Part shown: one piece after another, positions 1-7,857 of the stretch | How positions within the stretch are numbered: position 1 is the stretch's first letter | How the letters are laid out: the number at the start of each line of letters is the position of its first letter | From: JBHELT01 sp046262935 | GTDB taxonomy: Bacteria > Actinomycetota > CADDZG01 > JAHWKV01 | Length of the DNA: 52,849 nt | Direction of reading: 5' to 3' | Assembly: GCA_046262935.1 (NCBI GenBank) | Contig: JBHELT010000066.1 | Location: forward strand, 1 to 52,849 | Program-made: the position numbers and the translations under genes | The notes under the pieces: model-generated | The model's input: the letters and a program-made list of their open reading frames with translations, nothing else | Told to the model about the DNA's origin: nothing | Database searches by the model: none

Positions 1-2
1 AC

Positions 3-608
3 CCCCGCCTGCTCCGCGACGTCGCCAACGAGGTGTTCCCCGATCTTAGGGTAGGCAAGATGCACGGGAAGATGCGTCCTGTGGCCAAGGAAGATGTCAT
101 GGACCGGTTCCGCCGTGGCGAGATAGACATCTTGATCTCAACGACGGTCGTGGAAGTCGGCGTCGACGTGCCCAATGCCACTGTGATGCTCATCGAAGAT
201 GCCGATAGATTTGGTCTTTCTCAGCTTCACCAATTGAGAGGTCGTATCGGCCGCGGCGAGCACGCGTCGACCTGCTTGCTGCTTACTGGTGTTTTCAGCC
301 AGCCCGAGGAAGAGCGCGACGTTGCGCGCGAGCGCTTGCTCGCTATGGCTAGGACCAACGACGGATTCGAGCTGGCTAACAAAGACCTTGAATTCAGAGG
401 GTCGGGCACGATCTTGGGTGAAAGGCAATCTGGATACAGCGATCTAAGGCTCACGCATCTGCTCAAAGACATCGAACTGTTAAAGGTCGCACGCAAGGAA
501 GCTTTCGACATGATCGATTCGGACCCCGACCTGTCGCATCACCCCGAGGTTAGGTTGGAGATGGAGGGCCGGTTCGCGGATCGGCTCGACTGGTTATTCC
601 GGTCATGA
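3..608 (+). CDS. recG: ATP-dependent DNA helicase RecG, C-terminal part
   Basis: This reading frame is open from the window edge, so the gene is cut at its 5' end and only about 200 C-terminal residues are present. RecG remodels stalled replication forks and branch-migrates Holliday junctions using ATP. The segment carries the end of the helicase core: STTVVEVGVDVPNA (motif V region) and QLHQLRGRIGRG (motif VI with arginine finger). The RecG-type C-terminal region follows (DLEFRGSGTILGERQSG). The GTG at 33 lies inside the domain and is not the true start. The stop overlaps the rsmD start as ATGA, so the two are probably co-transcribed. RecG next to rsmD and coaD is a common bacterial arrangement. 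Mfd shares these motifs, but the spacing and the short tail fit RecG better. Confidence 0.93.
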   Translation, partial: PRLLRDVANEVFPDLRVGKMHGKMRPVAKEDVMDRFRRGEIDILISTTVVEVGVDVPNATVMLIEDADRFGLSQLHQLRGRIGRGEHASTCLLLTGVFSQPEEERDVARERLLAMARTNDGFELANKDLEFRGSGTILGERQSGYSDLRLTHLLKDIELLKVARKEAFDMIDSDPDLSHHPEVRLEMEGRFADRLDWLFRS

Positions 609-1195
609 AGACCAAACAAGGTGAGCGGCCGGTGCGGTTGCGTATCATCGCCGGGTCCCTCAAGGGCCGAAAGATAAACGGTTCGCACGGTCCCCGAACA
701 CGCCCCACCTCAGACAAGGTGCGTGAAGCCATCTTCTCGTCGCTTGGCGAGCGAGTGGGTGGCGCCCGGGTGCTCGACCTTTACGCAGGTTCTGGCGCCA
801 TGGGGATAGAGGCCCTTTCGCGGGGCGCCGCGCAAGCGGTCTTCGTGGAAGCCGCATCTTCGTCAGCGGCGCTCATCGACGAAAACCTCGCATCGCTCGG
901 ACTGAAGGCGTATTCGAACGTCAAAGTGATGCCGGTTGAGACCTTCATGTCCGACCTCGGACATGAAAGATTCGACCTGATCTTCTTGGACCCTCCATAC
1001 GACGAGCCGTTGCCGTGGCACGACCTCGAGGCTCTCGCAGCCGCCGGAGCAATGCCCGGCGGCGCGTTCGTCGTGATAGAGACCGCAAGCAGGAACCTTG
1101 GTGACGACCTTGCCGCGCCTTTGGGGTTCGCTCTTCGGGGCTTACGCAGTTATGGTGATACCGCCGTGATCCACCTGATCTATGAGGACAACTGA
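605..1195 (+). CDS. rsmD: 16S rRNA (guanine-N2)-methyltransferase RsmD
   Basis: The 196-residue product matches the family's usual length. RsmD methylates N2 of G966 (E. coli numbering) of 16S rRNA in the small subunit, using S-adenosylmethionine. Visible motifs are RIIAGSLKGRKI near the N-terminus, the SAM-binding loop LDLYAGSGAMGIEAL (about residues 57-71) and the catalytic DPPY (129-132) typical of N2/N6 methyltransferases. The ATG overlaps the recG stop, and the gene's stop overlaps the coaD start as TGATG, so translational coupling is likely on both sides. The rsmD-coaD pairing is widespread in bacteria and supports the call. Confidence 0.95.
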   Translation: MKTKQGERPVRLRIIAGSLKGRKINGSHGPRTRPTSDKVREAIFSSLGERVGGARVLDLYAGSGAMGIEALSRGAAQAVFVEAASSSAALIDENLASLGLKAYSNVKVMPVETFMSDLGHERFDLIFLDPPYDEPLPWHDLEALAAAGAMPGGAFVVIETASRNLGDDLAAPLGFALRGLRSYGDTAVIHLIYEDN

Positions 1196-1674
1196 TGGCC
1201 GTCGCTATCTGCCCGGGCTCTTTCGACCCACCCACCAACGGTCATATCGACGTTGTCGAAAGAGCGAGCAGACATTTCGACCGCGTGATCGTGTCGGTGG
1301 TTGCGAATCCTTCGAAGGCTCCCATGTTCGATGCTGAAGAGCGCGTCTCGCTTCTCAAGGAGGTACTCGGCCACCTGGGTAACGTCGATGTTGCATCTCA
1401 TGACGGTCTGCTTGTGGACTTCGCCCGCGTCATGGGGGCAGATGTCATCGTAAAGGGGTTCCGCGCGGTTTCGGATTTCGATTACGAACTTCAGATGTCT
1501 CAGATGAATTCGAGCATGATGGAGGGTATCGACACGTTGTTCATAGCAACGAACCCGAAATGGAGCTACATCTCATCGAGTTTGGTGAAAGAGGTTGCCA
1601 AGTATGGTGGCGACGTGAGCCCGCATGTCCCGCCTGCCGTATTCGAGGCCATCTCGCGGAGATTCGGCAGATAA
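1195..1674 (+). CDS. coaD: Phosphopantetheine adenylyltransferase CoaD
   Basis: CoaD transfers AMP from ATP to 4'-phosphopantetheine, giving dephospho-CoA in the penultimate step of coenzyme A synthesis. The 159-residue length is typical. The nucleotidyltransferase signature PGSFDPPTNGH (residues 7-17) contains the (T/H)xGH-type catalytic histidine at 17. KGFRAVSDFDYE and SSSLVKEVA are the downstream substrate-binding segments of the family. The start overlaps the rsmD stop by one base (TGATG). Confidence 0.96.
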   Translation: MAVAICPGSFDPPTNGHIDVVERASRHFDRVIVSVVANPSKAPMFDAEERVSLLKEVLGHLGNVDVASHDGLLVDFARVMGADVIVKGFRAVSDFDYELQMSQMNSSMMEGIDTLFIATNPKWSYISSSLVKEVAKYGGDVSPHVPPAVFEAISRRFGR

Positions 1675-1689
1675 GGGTAAGGTTGAAGG

Positions 1690-2226
1690 ATGGACGTACT
1701 TGAAGAGATAGAAGCGATCATGCAGGACATCCGAAACGCTAAACCGGTGCCCTTCTCTGCCTCGGCCATGATCAACAAGCAAGAACTCCTCGAAAGACTC
1801 GAGGCTGTTCGCCAGACCGCGCCTGAGGAACTCAAACAGGCTCGCTGGGTGATGAGAGACCGCGATGAGCTTATGGATCGCACCCAGCAGGATGCGGAGC
1901 AGATGATCGCCGAGGCAACTTCTGAGCGTGACCGATTGGTCTCGCGCACCGAGATCGTGGGTGCAGCAAACCGAGAAGCAGACAAGATCCTCGAAGAGGC
2001 TAAAGCGCGGGCCAGAGAGATCCGTATGGAGGCCGAGGACTACGTTGACGCCAAACTCGCGAACTTCGAGGTGGTGCTTCAAAAGACCCTGGCTGCGGTG
2101 AACAAGGGCCGAGAGTCCCTGCGTGGGCGCCTTGACGTTGGCGGTCAGCCAGTGCCGGAAGACGATGGCGAATACATAGAAGAGGAGACGTCCGAGACTG
2201 GCAACGTCAGGATCAAGCGCCAGTAG
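1690..2226 (+). CDS. DivIVA-like coiled-coil protein
   Basis: A 178-residue charged protein predicted from heptad-like spacing to be largely coiled coil (about residues 60-135, rich in Glu, Arg, Ala), with an acidic C-terminal tail. Its position between coaD and DUF177-rpmF-rnc matches an actinobacterial family related to DivIVA and to the ATP-synthase b-subunit-like coiled coil (the Rv2927c neighbourhood of Mycobacterium). Members are often annotated as cell-division initiation or F0-b-like proteins, but their role is poorly defined. It has no membrane segment, so it is not a true ATP synthase b subunit. An AAGGTTGAAGG stretch about 7 bases upstream could serve as ribosome binding site. Confidence 0.75.
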   Translation: MDVLEEIEAIMQDIRNAKPVPFSASAMINKQELLERLEAVRQTAPEELKQARWVMRDRDELMDRTQQDAEQMIAEATSERDRLVSRTEIVGAANREADKILEEAKARAREIRMEAEDYVDAKLANFEVVLQKTLAAVNKGRESLRGRLDVGGQPVPEDDGEYIEEETSETGNVRIKRQ

Positions 2227-2256
2227 CTCCTGGGAAAACCTGGGAGATTCGTAGGT

Positions 2257-2796
2257 TTGTTATCATGGCTCGGCTTGTATCAGTTCGTCATCGACATCAC
2301 TGACCTCGCGAATGATCCCGGGGCAACCAAGCAGATCGAGGCTTTCGAGCCTATCCGCGGTCTGAGGGGTGCTTTGGGCTACGTCGACGAGGCCGAGCCC
2401 GTGAAGATCGAACTGAATGCGACCAGCATCTTTGAGGGTATCGAAGTCGCCGGCAAAGTTGGGGGCCGGATGCATCTTAGTTGCTCTAGATGCCTGGTCG
2501 AATTCGAGGTTGATTTCGAGCAGAAGGTCGCTGAGGTTTTTTATCACGAAGGCCATGTGACCAGAAGGGAAGAAGAAGACTACGAGGTGAACGGATCGAC
2601 CATCGATCTGGAACCCATGCTTCGCGATGTGATCGTGCTTGGCATCCCCATCCGTCCGCTACATGACGAAGGTTGCAAAGGATTGTGCACGCAGTGCGGG
2701 GCAGACTTGAACACGAACGATTGCGGACATCAACAAGGAAAGGTCGACATCCGCTGGGCACCACTCAGTGGGTTCTTCGACAAGAATAAGGAGTAA
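2257..2796 (+). CDS. DUF177 / YceD family protein
   Basis: The 179-residue protein carries the YceD/DUF177 pattern: an N-terminal beta-rich part, a CSRC pair (about residues 75-78), then a C-terminal CKGLCTQCGADLNTNDCGH cluster that probably binds zinc. YceD is tied to ribosome and rRNA biology, mainly through its conserved linkage to rpmF, which lies 7 bases downstream here. In this frame only TTG starts are available (2257 or 2275). 2257 is chosen because TGGGAG lies 10 bases upstream. The ATG at 2265 is out of frame. Confidence 0.88.
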   Translation: MLSWLGLYQFVIDITDLANDPGATKQIEAFEPIRGLRGALGYVDEAEPVKIELNATSIFEGIEVAGKVGGRMHLSCSRCLVEFEVDFEQKVAEVFYHEGHVTRREEEDYEVNGSTIDLEPMLRDVIVLGIPIRPLHDEGCKGLCTQCGADLNTNDCGHQQGKVDIRWAPLSGFFDKNKE

Positions 2797-2803
2797 GGAA
2801 GAC

Positions 2804-2980
2804 ATGCCTGTTCCGAAGAGGAAGAAATCCAGGTCAACAACTCGCCATCGCAAGTCGCAGTGGAAATTGACGACTCCTGGCGGAGCGACGTGCCCCCAGT
2901 GCCATGCGCCAAAGATGCCACATCGCGTTTGCGGCAAGTGCGGTTTCTACGCTGGGCGCGAGGTTGTCGAGATCGATTAA
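2804..2980 (+). CDS. rpmF: Large ribosomal subunit protein bL32
   Basis: The 58-residue product starts MPVPKRKKSRS, the standard bL32 N-terminus, and contains CPQC and CGKC, a zinc-ribbon form of the protein. An in-frame start at 2768 exists, but the ATG at 2804 is preferred because it gives the canonical N-terminus and follows a GGAGTAAGGAAG ribosome binding site. bL32 is a late-assembling 50S component. Linkage to DUF177 upstream and rnc downstream is standard in bacteria. Confidence 0.97.
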   Translation: MPVPKRKKSRSTTRHRKSQWKLTTPGGATCPQCHAPKMPHRVCGKCGFYAGREVVEID

Positions 2981-2983
2981 CGA

Positions 2984-3682
2984 TTGGACAGACCGGACAT
3001 ACCCATCACGTCTCCGCTCGGCATCGGATTCAAAGACGAAGCGTTGTTGGCGTCCGCCCTCACCCATAGATCATTCGCATTCGAGCATGGCGCTGTCCCT
3101 CACAACGAAAGGCTCGAGTTCCTTGGAGATGCTGTTCTCGGCCTGATCGTTACCGACATGATCTTCAACTGGTATCCGGATCTACCCGAAGGTGAGATGG
3201 CCAAACTGAGGGCAAGCACCGTCAATATGGCTGTCCTCGCCGACGCCGCCCGCGGCATATCGCTAGGGGACCATCTCAAACTTGGCAAAGGCGAAGAGTC
3301 TTCGGGAGGACGCGACAAGTCCTCGATCCTCGCCGACGCGTTCGAAGCCCTCATCGGCGCCATCTATCTCGATTCTGGGACCGCGGCCGCTAGGGCTTTC
3401 ATCGAAAGGTCCCTTGCGGACCACATACGCGACCATGTCGAGCGCGGAGTAGTGCGCGACTTCAAGACGAGTCTGCAGGAGATCGCGGCTCAGATCGGGG
3501 GCCACATCCCCGAATACCGCCTGTCGTCAACTGGGCCGGACCATGCTAAGCGGTTCAAAGCACTGGTTTACGTTGCAGGCGAACTCAAAGGCGCTGGGGC
3601 GGGACGCTCGAAGAAAGAAGCCGAACAAGCCGCCGCCCAAGAGGCGCTCGATGCTCTTTCCGGTGAGCCGTCAGATGCCTGA
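2984..3682 (+). CDS. rnc: Ribonuclease III
   Basis: RNase III cleaves double-stranded RNA, including the 30S rRNA precursor and structured mRNA leaders. The 232-residue protein has the catalytic signature NERLEFLGDAVLG (residues 41-53), the second acidic cluster DAFEALIGAIYLD (118-130) and a C-terminal double-stranded-RNA-binding domain (about 160-228) ending in the basic GRSKKEAEQAAA motif. The start is TTG at 2984, three bases after the rpmF stop. The 3' end overlaps mutM by 8 bases. It may act on the hairpin in the pnp leader of this window; that link is inference. Confidence 0.96.
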   Translation: MDRPDIPITSPLGIGFKDEALLASALTHRSFAFEHGAVPHNERLEFLGDAVLGLIVTDMIFNWYPDLPEGEMAKLRASTVNMAVLADAARGISLGDHLKLGKGEESSGGRDKSSILADAFEALIGAIYLDSGTAAARAFIERSLADHIRDHVERGVVRDFKTSLQEIAAQIGGHIPEYRLSSTGPDHAKRFKALVYVAGELKGAGAGRSKKEAEQAAAQEALDALSGEPSDA

Positions 3683-4520
3683 ACTCCCCGAAGTAGAAGT
3701 CATAAGACGCGACCTCGAGAAGGAAGTTATCGGTCGCAAGATCAAGAAGGTCGAAGTTCGAAACACCAAGAACGCCATGCGAATCATCCGTCGGCACCCC
3801 AAACGCAAGGATTTCGAAGACGCGCTGATAGGGGCGAAGATAACCAAGATAGACCGTCTCGGGAAGTATCTGTTGATACATCTGGATAATTCAAAAGTGC
3901 TGGTCAACCATCTGGGGATGTCGGGGCAACTCATCCAATGCAAGACCTCGGCGACGACCGAGAACCATACCCACATCGTCATCGACTTCACGGTCGGCGG
4001 GCAACTTCGATATGTCGATCCGCGCACCTTCGGTGAGATGTTTGTCAGCGAAAAGAGCGAGATCGGTGAGATCAAGGAGTTGCAGAAGTTGGGACTCGAC
4101 CCGCTCGAGCAGCCTCTCACCTGGCAGTACTTCTCCGAAACGCTTGCGGTCAAGAAGATGAAGATGAAGGCGCTGTTGATGGACCAGAAATTCATCTGCG
4201 GCATAGGAAATATCTACTCCGACGAGATCTTGTTCCTTTCGGGGATCCGATTCGACCGACCCTCAGACACCCTTTCTTCATCTGAAGTCAGAAGGCTGTA
4301 TCGGGCGATCCAGGAGATCCTGCAAGACGCGATCAAGTATCGCGGCACCTCGGCTGACGACGAACAGTATCGGGACTTATATGGCGCCGTCGGCGAGTAC
4401 CAACAATTCTTGAAGGTCTATCAGCGCGAGGGACTGCCTTGCCGCAGATGCCGTACTCCGATCGAACGGACGCGATGGAGCAGTAGGTCCACCTTCTACT
4501 GCCCGCAGTGCCAGGTCTGA
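3675..4520 (+). CDS. mutM: Formamidopyrimidine-DNA glycosylase MutM/Fpg
   Basis: MutM removes 8-oxoguanine and formamidopyrimidines from DNA and nicks the abasic site. The 281-residue protein begins MPELPEVEV, placing the catalytic proline and glutamate at positions 2 and 3 after Met removal numbering. It has the conserved Lys in RLGKYLLI (Lys64), the helix-two-turn-helix region KALLMDQKFICGIGNIYSDE, and a C-terminal zinc finger with CRRC and CPQC. The frame is open much further upstream (to 3543), but that stretch lies within rnc in another frame. ATG 3675 gives the exact family N-terminus. Confidence 0.96.
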   Translation: MPELPEVEVIRRDLEKEVIGRKIKKVEVRNTKNAMRIIRRHPKRKDFEDALIGAKITKIDRLGKYLLIHLDNSKVLVNHLGMSGQLIQCKTSATTENHTHIVIDFTVGGQLRYVDPRTFGEMFVSEKSEIGEIKELQKLGLDPLEQPLTWQYFSETLAVKKMKMKALLMDQKFICGIGNIYSDEILFLSGIRFDRPSDTLSSSEVRRLYRAIQEILQDAIKYRGTSADDEQYRDLYGAVGEYQQFLKVYQREGLPCRRCRTPIERTRWSSRSTFYCPQCQV

Positions 4521-4532
4521 CCCTCCAAACGC

Positions 4533-5180
4533 GTGGCGGCATGGGTCATCGACGAACCGGGCACTAAGCTCAAGCAGCCTTCGATCCTGCTCACGCATGG
4601 GTCTGCCGGAGACAAAGATTCCAAGGGACTGATCGCGCTATCTAAGGCTCTCACCGATAAAGGACATCGGGTGGCAAGGGTCGACCTGCCCTACCGAACC
4701 GCAGGGCGTGCCGCCCCTCCGAAAGCCGAAGCCTCTGTCGAAGGATTCACGCAGTTGTTCAACAAGGTGTCCGAGGGTAAGGGCAAGTGGGTCGTGGGAG
4801 GTAAGTCCTACGGTGGGCGAGTGGCATCGCTGGCTGTTGCGCAGGGGTTGCCAGCGGCGGGGCTGTTGCTGCTCAGCTACCCCCTTCATGCTCCAGGACG
4901 GCCCGACAAGCTGAGGGCCGAGCACTGGCCGTCGATAAGGGTGCCTTGCATGATCATCCAGGGTTCTTCCGACCCCTTCTGCACGCTGGAACTCATGGAA
5001 GAAAACTTGCCGACCCTTGGCGGTCGGTACGTCTTCGAGCTGGTTCGAGGCGGCGATCACTCGCTCAAGGTATCCGGAAAGGCTTCTGCCACGGGCAAGC
5101 CCTCGACCGAGGCCCAAACTCTGACCGACCTAGGGCAGGCGATCTGCGACTGGCTGTCTCAACTCGGACGAACCGCCTAA
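4533..5180 (+). CDS. Alpha/beta hydrolase, TEX30/KANL3-like
   Basis: A 215-residue alpha/beta hydrolase of the small dienelactone-hydrolase-like group that includes bacterial relatives of TEX30/KANL3. Visible are LLTHGSAGDK (oxyanion region), the nucleophile elbow GGKSYGGR with serine, SSDPFC supplying the acid, and GGDHSLK supplying the catalytic histidine. The triad is complete, so an active esterase-like enzyme is expected; the substrate is unknown. GTG 4533 is 12 bases after the mutM stop. The gene is probably the last of the recG-mutM operon. Confidence 0.8.
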   Translation: MAAWVIDEPGTKLKQPSILLTHGSAGDKDSKGLIALSKALTDKGHRVARVDLPYRTAGRAAPPKAEASVEGFTQLFNKVSEGKGKWVVGGKSYGGRVASLAVAQGLPAAGLLLLSYPLHAPGRPDKLRAEHWPSIRVPCMIIQGSSDPFCTLELMEENLPTLGGRYVFELVRGGDHSLKVSGKASATGKPSTEAQTLTDLGQAICDWLSQLGRTA

Positions 5181-5427
5181 ACCTGACGTCTCCGTAGCGA
5201 AGGGGGCCCGATTTGGCACATCCCTTTCCTCAAATACGCACTTCAGCCGATTGTCTATAGGCCCCTGGGAACGCAAGATCGCAGGTGGTAAGCGAGAAAG
5301 TTTCCGGCGATCCTCGAGGGCGGCCATAGATTGGGCAGATCCGACGATTTTTTTCAAAAAGGGCGTAACGCCCGCTTGGGTCGCTCGTTATACGTAGCGT
5401 CAGGCCAGATTTGGCTGGGGGTCCGCT
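5181..5427. other. Intergenic region before membrane protein gene
   Basis: These 247 bases hold no gene I can support. A short perfect stem GGGCG-TAA-CGCCC (5361-5373) is flanked on its left by A5 and T7 runs. Read on the minus strand it looks like an intrinsic terminator (stem followed by T5), but no minus-strand gene ends here. A TATACG-like element near 5390 could be a -10 box for the gene at 5428, which has GGGGGT as ribosome binding site. Confidence 0.4.
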
Positions 5428-6531
5428 ATGCGTGACCATGTTCGAAAGAGCGTGCGAACGCCCAAGGGGGTCGAAAGACTAGGCGTGGATGTAGGTAAGT
5501 TCGACGAGTTGATCGAGCAGGCTGAAGGCTCAAACGGGATCGAGATTCCGCAGGAGGCCACAGACCTGCTTACATTCGCGCGAGAACTAAAGTCGTTCAA
5601 ACTGCCCGATCCGGCTTTCTCAGTAGAGATCGAGGACCGGATATTTGCCAAGCTGGCGGCGGCCGAACCTGAACTGGCACCCGAGGCGGCCGATCAGATG
5701 GCAGCCGCCGAGATCGCCGACCCCGCTCTCGGCCTCATCGCCGACAAACTCACCAAACTAGAGCCAGCCACATTGAGCTCCGAAGTAGAAGACCGGATAT
5801 TCGACAAGATCCAATCCCAGGTTGCCGCATTCGAGCCAGCGAAGCACTCTAAGGTCGCAGCGATCCGCGATTCAGTCGCCGCCGCGTTGCCGAGTCTCGT
5901 TCTGCAGCGCAGAGCAGACGCATTCGCTGGGATGCTCGATGATCTTGCCGCGGGCAAAGTTATCGCCGCGTCGGGGGCCTCGAAGAAGATGCTCCAACTT
6001 GCCTACAACATGACCCCAGTTCCTGCCACCGGCCCGTCGGAGTCGTTCGTCGATTGGCTCGAAGTGCGCATCATGAGCAACTCCTCACAGGTTGCTGTCC
6101 AAGAGTCCGAAAGCTCACTCAACAGGATCGGCGGACTTTTCCGCTCTGGGAAGTTCCAAGCTGGGATCGCTGGTGCCACTGCACTGCTTGCCCTAGCCGC
6201 TGGTCTCACTCTGCGACCGGGAGATGTTCAGACCCAGAAACCTTCGACGCATCAACCGGTTCCGGTTGCATCGGCTCCGGTTGAGCCGGTTGATTCAGGA
6301 CCTTCGGTGCCGCCAGCCGTGGTCGCAACGTCCGCACAGGGGACTTCGAAGAAGGCGCCGGTGTCTGGCAAGAAAAGTTCGACCGACTCAAAGAAGGATT
6401 TCACGGCTCCAGGTGGTACTGATAACGGTAATGGTGGGGACGGCTCGTCGGATCCGACAGGTGCCACCTTCGCCGCCGAAGCAGGTAACACCATCATCGA
6501 ACGCACGCTCGACAGCATCGGGGGTAAGTAG
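5428..6531 (+). CDS. Single-pass membrane protein with repeated SxE(V/I)EDRIF motif
   Basis: I do not recognise a named family. The 367-residue protein has a long N-terminal part without signal peptide, one hydrophobic segment (about residues 243-262), and a Pro/Ser/Thr/Gly-rich tail likely to be extracytoplasmic. The N-terminal part holds an internal repeat: SVEIEDRIFAKL (65-76) and SSEVEDRIFDKI (117-128), with a weaker third copy SESFVDWLEVRIM (204-216). A cytoplasmic domain, one transmembrane helix and a low-complexity outer tail resembles anti-sigma or DUF5667-like proteins, but no sigma gene is adjacent. The gene ends one base before the next gene's TTG, so both are probably made together. 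Confidence 0.7.
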   Translation: MRDHVRKSVRTPKGVERLGVDVGKFDELIEQAEGSNGIEIPQEATDLLTFARELKSFKLPDPAFSVEIEDRIFAKLAAAEPELAPEAADQMAAAEIADPALGLIADKLTKLEPATLSSEVEDRIFDKIQSQVAAFEPAKHSKVAAIRDSVAAALPSLVLQRRADAFAGMLDDLAAGKVIAASGASKKMLQLAYNMTPVPATGPSESFVDWLEVRIMSNSSQVAVQESESSLNRIGGLFRSGKFQAGIAGATALLALAAGLTLRPGDVQTQKPSTHQPVPVASAPVEPVDSGPSVPPAVVATSAQGTSKKAPVSGKKSSTDSKKDFTAPGGTDNGNGGDGSSDPTGATFAAEAGNTIIERTLDSIGGK

Positions 6532-6532
6532 G

Positions 6533-7033
6533 TTGAAGACGAATAGAGATCGACTCGCTCGCAGCATCATCGGACTGGCTTTGGTCAGCGCCTTGGTTGC
6601 AGGGATCTCGGGTGCCAGCGCCAGTTCAGGCACTTCTACCATCCAGGTCGGGCATCCGGGAACTTTCTTGGCAGGCATCACCGAAGGCGACTTCTGGCTC
6701 GCCCGCAATTGCTCAGGTATTCAAGCTTCTACACAAGGCGTCGATGGGATCGTGATCGACCTATCCGGCGCGAACACATTGAGTGTCAGCGGTGCATCGC
6801 CCGCGCCGGGCGGCATCGCCACACCATTCAGCATCAACATCCATTTCTATGGAAACGGTTGTCACCCGATCAATGGCACAGGTGCTCCACAAAGCGGACC
6901 ACAGAAGCTCGATATCCATTCATGGACCGGGGCCATCCCAAAGGATGCGTTCGGGGCCAACGCCAGGTGGGCCGTTGTCAGCGTGTATCTGGGCGCGCAG
7001 GTTTCGATCACTTACAACGCATATACGGTCTAA
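6533..7033 (+). CDS. Secreted protein of unknown function
   Basis: The 166-residue product has a classic signal peptide: basic start KTNRDRLARS, hydrophobic core GLALVSALVAGI and an AxA cleavage site after about residue 30. The mature part is rich in Gly, Ser, Thr and aromatic residues with alternating hydrophobics, as in a secreted beta-sandwich. Two cysteines (about 60 and 110) could form a disulfide. The frame is open to 6224, but that part overlaps the previous gene. TTG 6533 directly precedes the signal peptide and follows a GGGGGTAAG stretch. It is probably co-expressed with the membrane protein upstream. No function can be assigned. Confidence 0.75.
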   Translation: MKTNRDRLARSIIGLALVSALVAGISGASASSGTSTIQVGHPGTFLAGITEGDFWLARNCSGIQASTQGVDGIVIDLSGANTLSVSGASPAPGGIATPFSINIHFYGNGCHPINGTGAPQSGPQKLDIHSWTGAIPKDAFGANARWAVVSVYLGAQVSITYNAYTV

Positions 7034-7054
7034 AAGAAAAACCGCTGATGCTCT

Positions 7055-7516
7055 TCAGCTAAGTTCGCCGGCGGGCCTTTCCATCAGGGCCTCCAACCGT
7101 AGGATCAGCGTTTGCAGCATGTGCACCGCGATCGTGGGTTCTTCGTCCAAGAGCGCCTTTAGCGCCTTCGCGTCGACGGCCCCCAGTTTCATCTCGTCCT
7201 CGGCTTTCACAGTTGCCGATTGGGTGTGCCCGAGCATCCCGAGTTCTCCGAAGAACTCTCCAGGTCCGAAAGTCGAGCGAGGCCTGTTGCGAACAGTCGC
7301 CCTAGCGCTTCCTGAAAAGATCACGAACAGGTTGGCTGAGTAAGTTCCCTCGCGCACGATCTCTTCGTCCTTGCGGGCTGTGCGAATCTCGACAAGTTCG
7401 GCGACGCTCTGCAGATGCAAGGGATCGAGTTCACTGAACAAGTCGATCTTTCGAAGGTCTTCGAGGAACTCCACGGGCGATTCCAACTCTTCTTCTTGAT
7501 GGCGTCGAAGTTTCAT
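7055..7516 (-). CDS. Cyclic-nucleotide-binding-domain protein without effector domain
   Basis: A 153-residue stand-alone cNMP-binding fold. It has the segment LRKIDLFSELDPLHLQSVAE typical of Crp/cNMP domains, then a beta roll with FGPGEFFGELGMLG in the phosphate-binding cassette. In cAMP-binding members the cassette continues with PRxA, whose Arg contacts the cyclic phosphate. Here the residues are HTQSATV, so that Arg is a Gln and binding of a cyclic nucleotide is doubtful. There is no helix-turn-helix. GGAAGGGG just upstream of the ATG is a good ribosome binding site. The gene is convergent with the secreted protein gene and divergent from the zinc ribbon. Confidence 0.8.
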   Translation of the reverse strand: MKLRRHQEEELESPVEFLEDLRKIDLFSELDPLHLQSVAELVEIRTARKDEEIVREGTYSANLFVIFSGSARATVRNRPRSTFGPGEFFGELGMLGHTQSATVKAEDEMKLGAVDAKALKALLDEEPTIAVHMLQTLILRLEALMERPAGELS

Positions 7517-7595
7517 CCCTGCCCCTTCCCTAAGAAATCCGCAAATGGAATCCTATTATTTCTAAGCAAAACGGCGCGCCGCGCCATATGGACTA

Positions 7596-7627
7596 TTGAA
7601 CTTCGTCGGTTCAGGGTCTACCCTGAA
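7596..7627 (+). promoter_or_regulatory. Promoter with overlapping palindromic operator
   Basis: TTGAAC (7596-7601) and TACCCT (7619-7624) are 17 bases apart, a good sigma-70-type spacing for the gene at 7654. A perfect 8-bp inverted repeat, TTCAGGGT-CT-ACCCTGAA (7610-7627), covers the -10 box. It is well placed for a repressor. Confidence 0.5.
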
Positions 7628-7653
7628 TGGGGTACTGATAGGGAGATATCACG

Positions 7654-7848
7654 ATGAAGGCTGCGTTTTGTGTGTGCGGACAGATGTTGTTAACCGACAT
7701 CGATGACCGGACGATCACATATGAAGAAAAGAAAGCTGATTTCCGTAGAACCACCGATCATGTGCTTTGCCCCAGTTGCCTTTATTCGTTTTCTGTGAAA
7801 GAGGCCAGAGAAATGGCCGGAACCGCACCGCCTCCCGCTGCGTACTAA
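7654..7848 (+). CDS. Small zinc-ribbon-like protein
   Basis: A 64-residue protein with CVC near the N-terminus (Cys6, Cys8) and CPSC at about 39-42, a pattern suggesting one bound zinc. It resembles short actinobacterial proteins annotated as DUF1059-like or hypothetical, but I cannot place it in a family with confidence. The ATG follows AGGGAG at good spacing, and a recognisable promoter with operator-like palindrome lies upstream. It has no close operon partner; the next gene is on the other strand. Confidence 0.6.
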   Translation: MKAAFCVCGQMLLTDIDDRTITYEEKKADFRRTTDHVLCPSCLYSFSVKEAREMAGTAPPPAAY

Positions 7849-7857
7849 GGGCTCGCA

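Noticed and set aside
5130..5357. Minus-strand gene of about 75 codons overlapping the hydrolase end
   Set aside because: Starts at TTG inside a T/A run without a ribosome binding site and overlaps a real gene; composition is not coding-like.
5354..5375. Minus-strand intrinsic terminator
   Set aside because: The stem plus T5 looks right, but no minus-strand transcript is expected to arrive there; mentioned only under the intergenic region.
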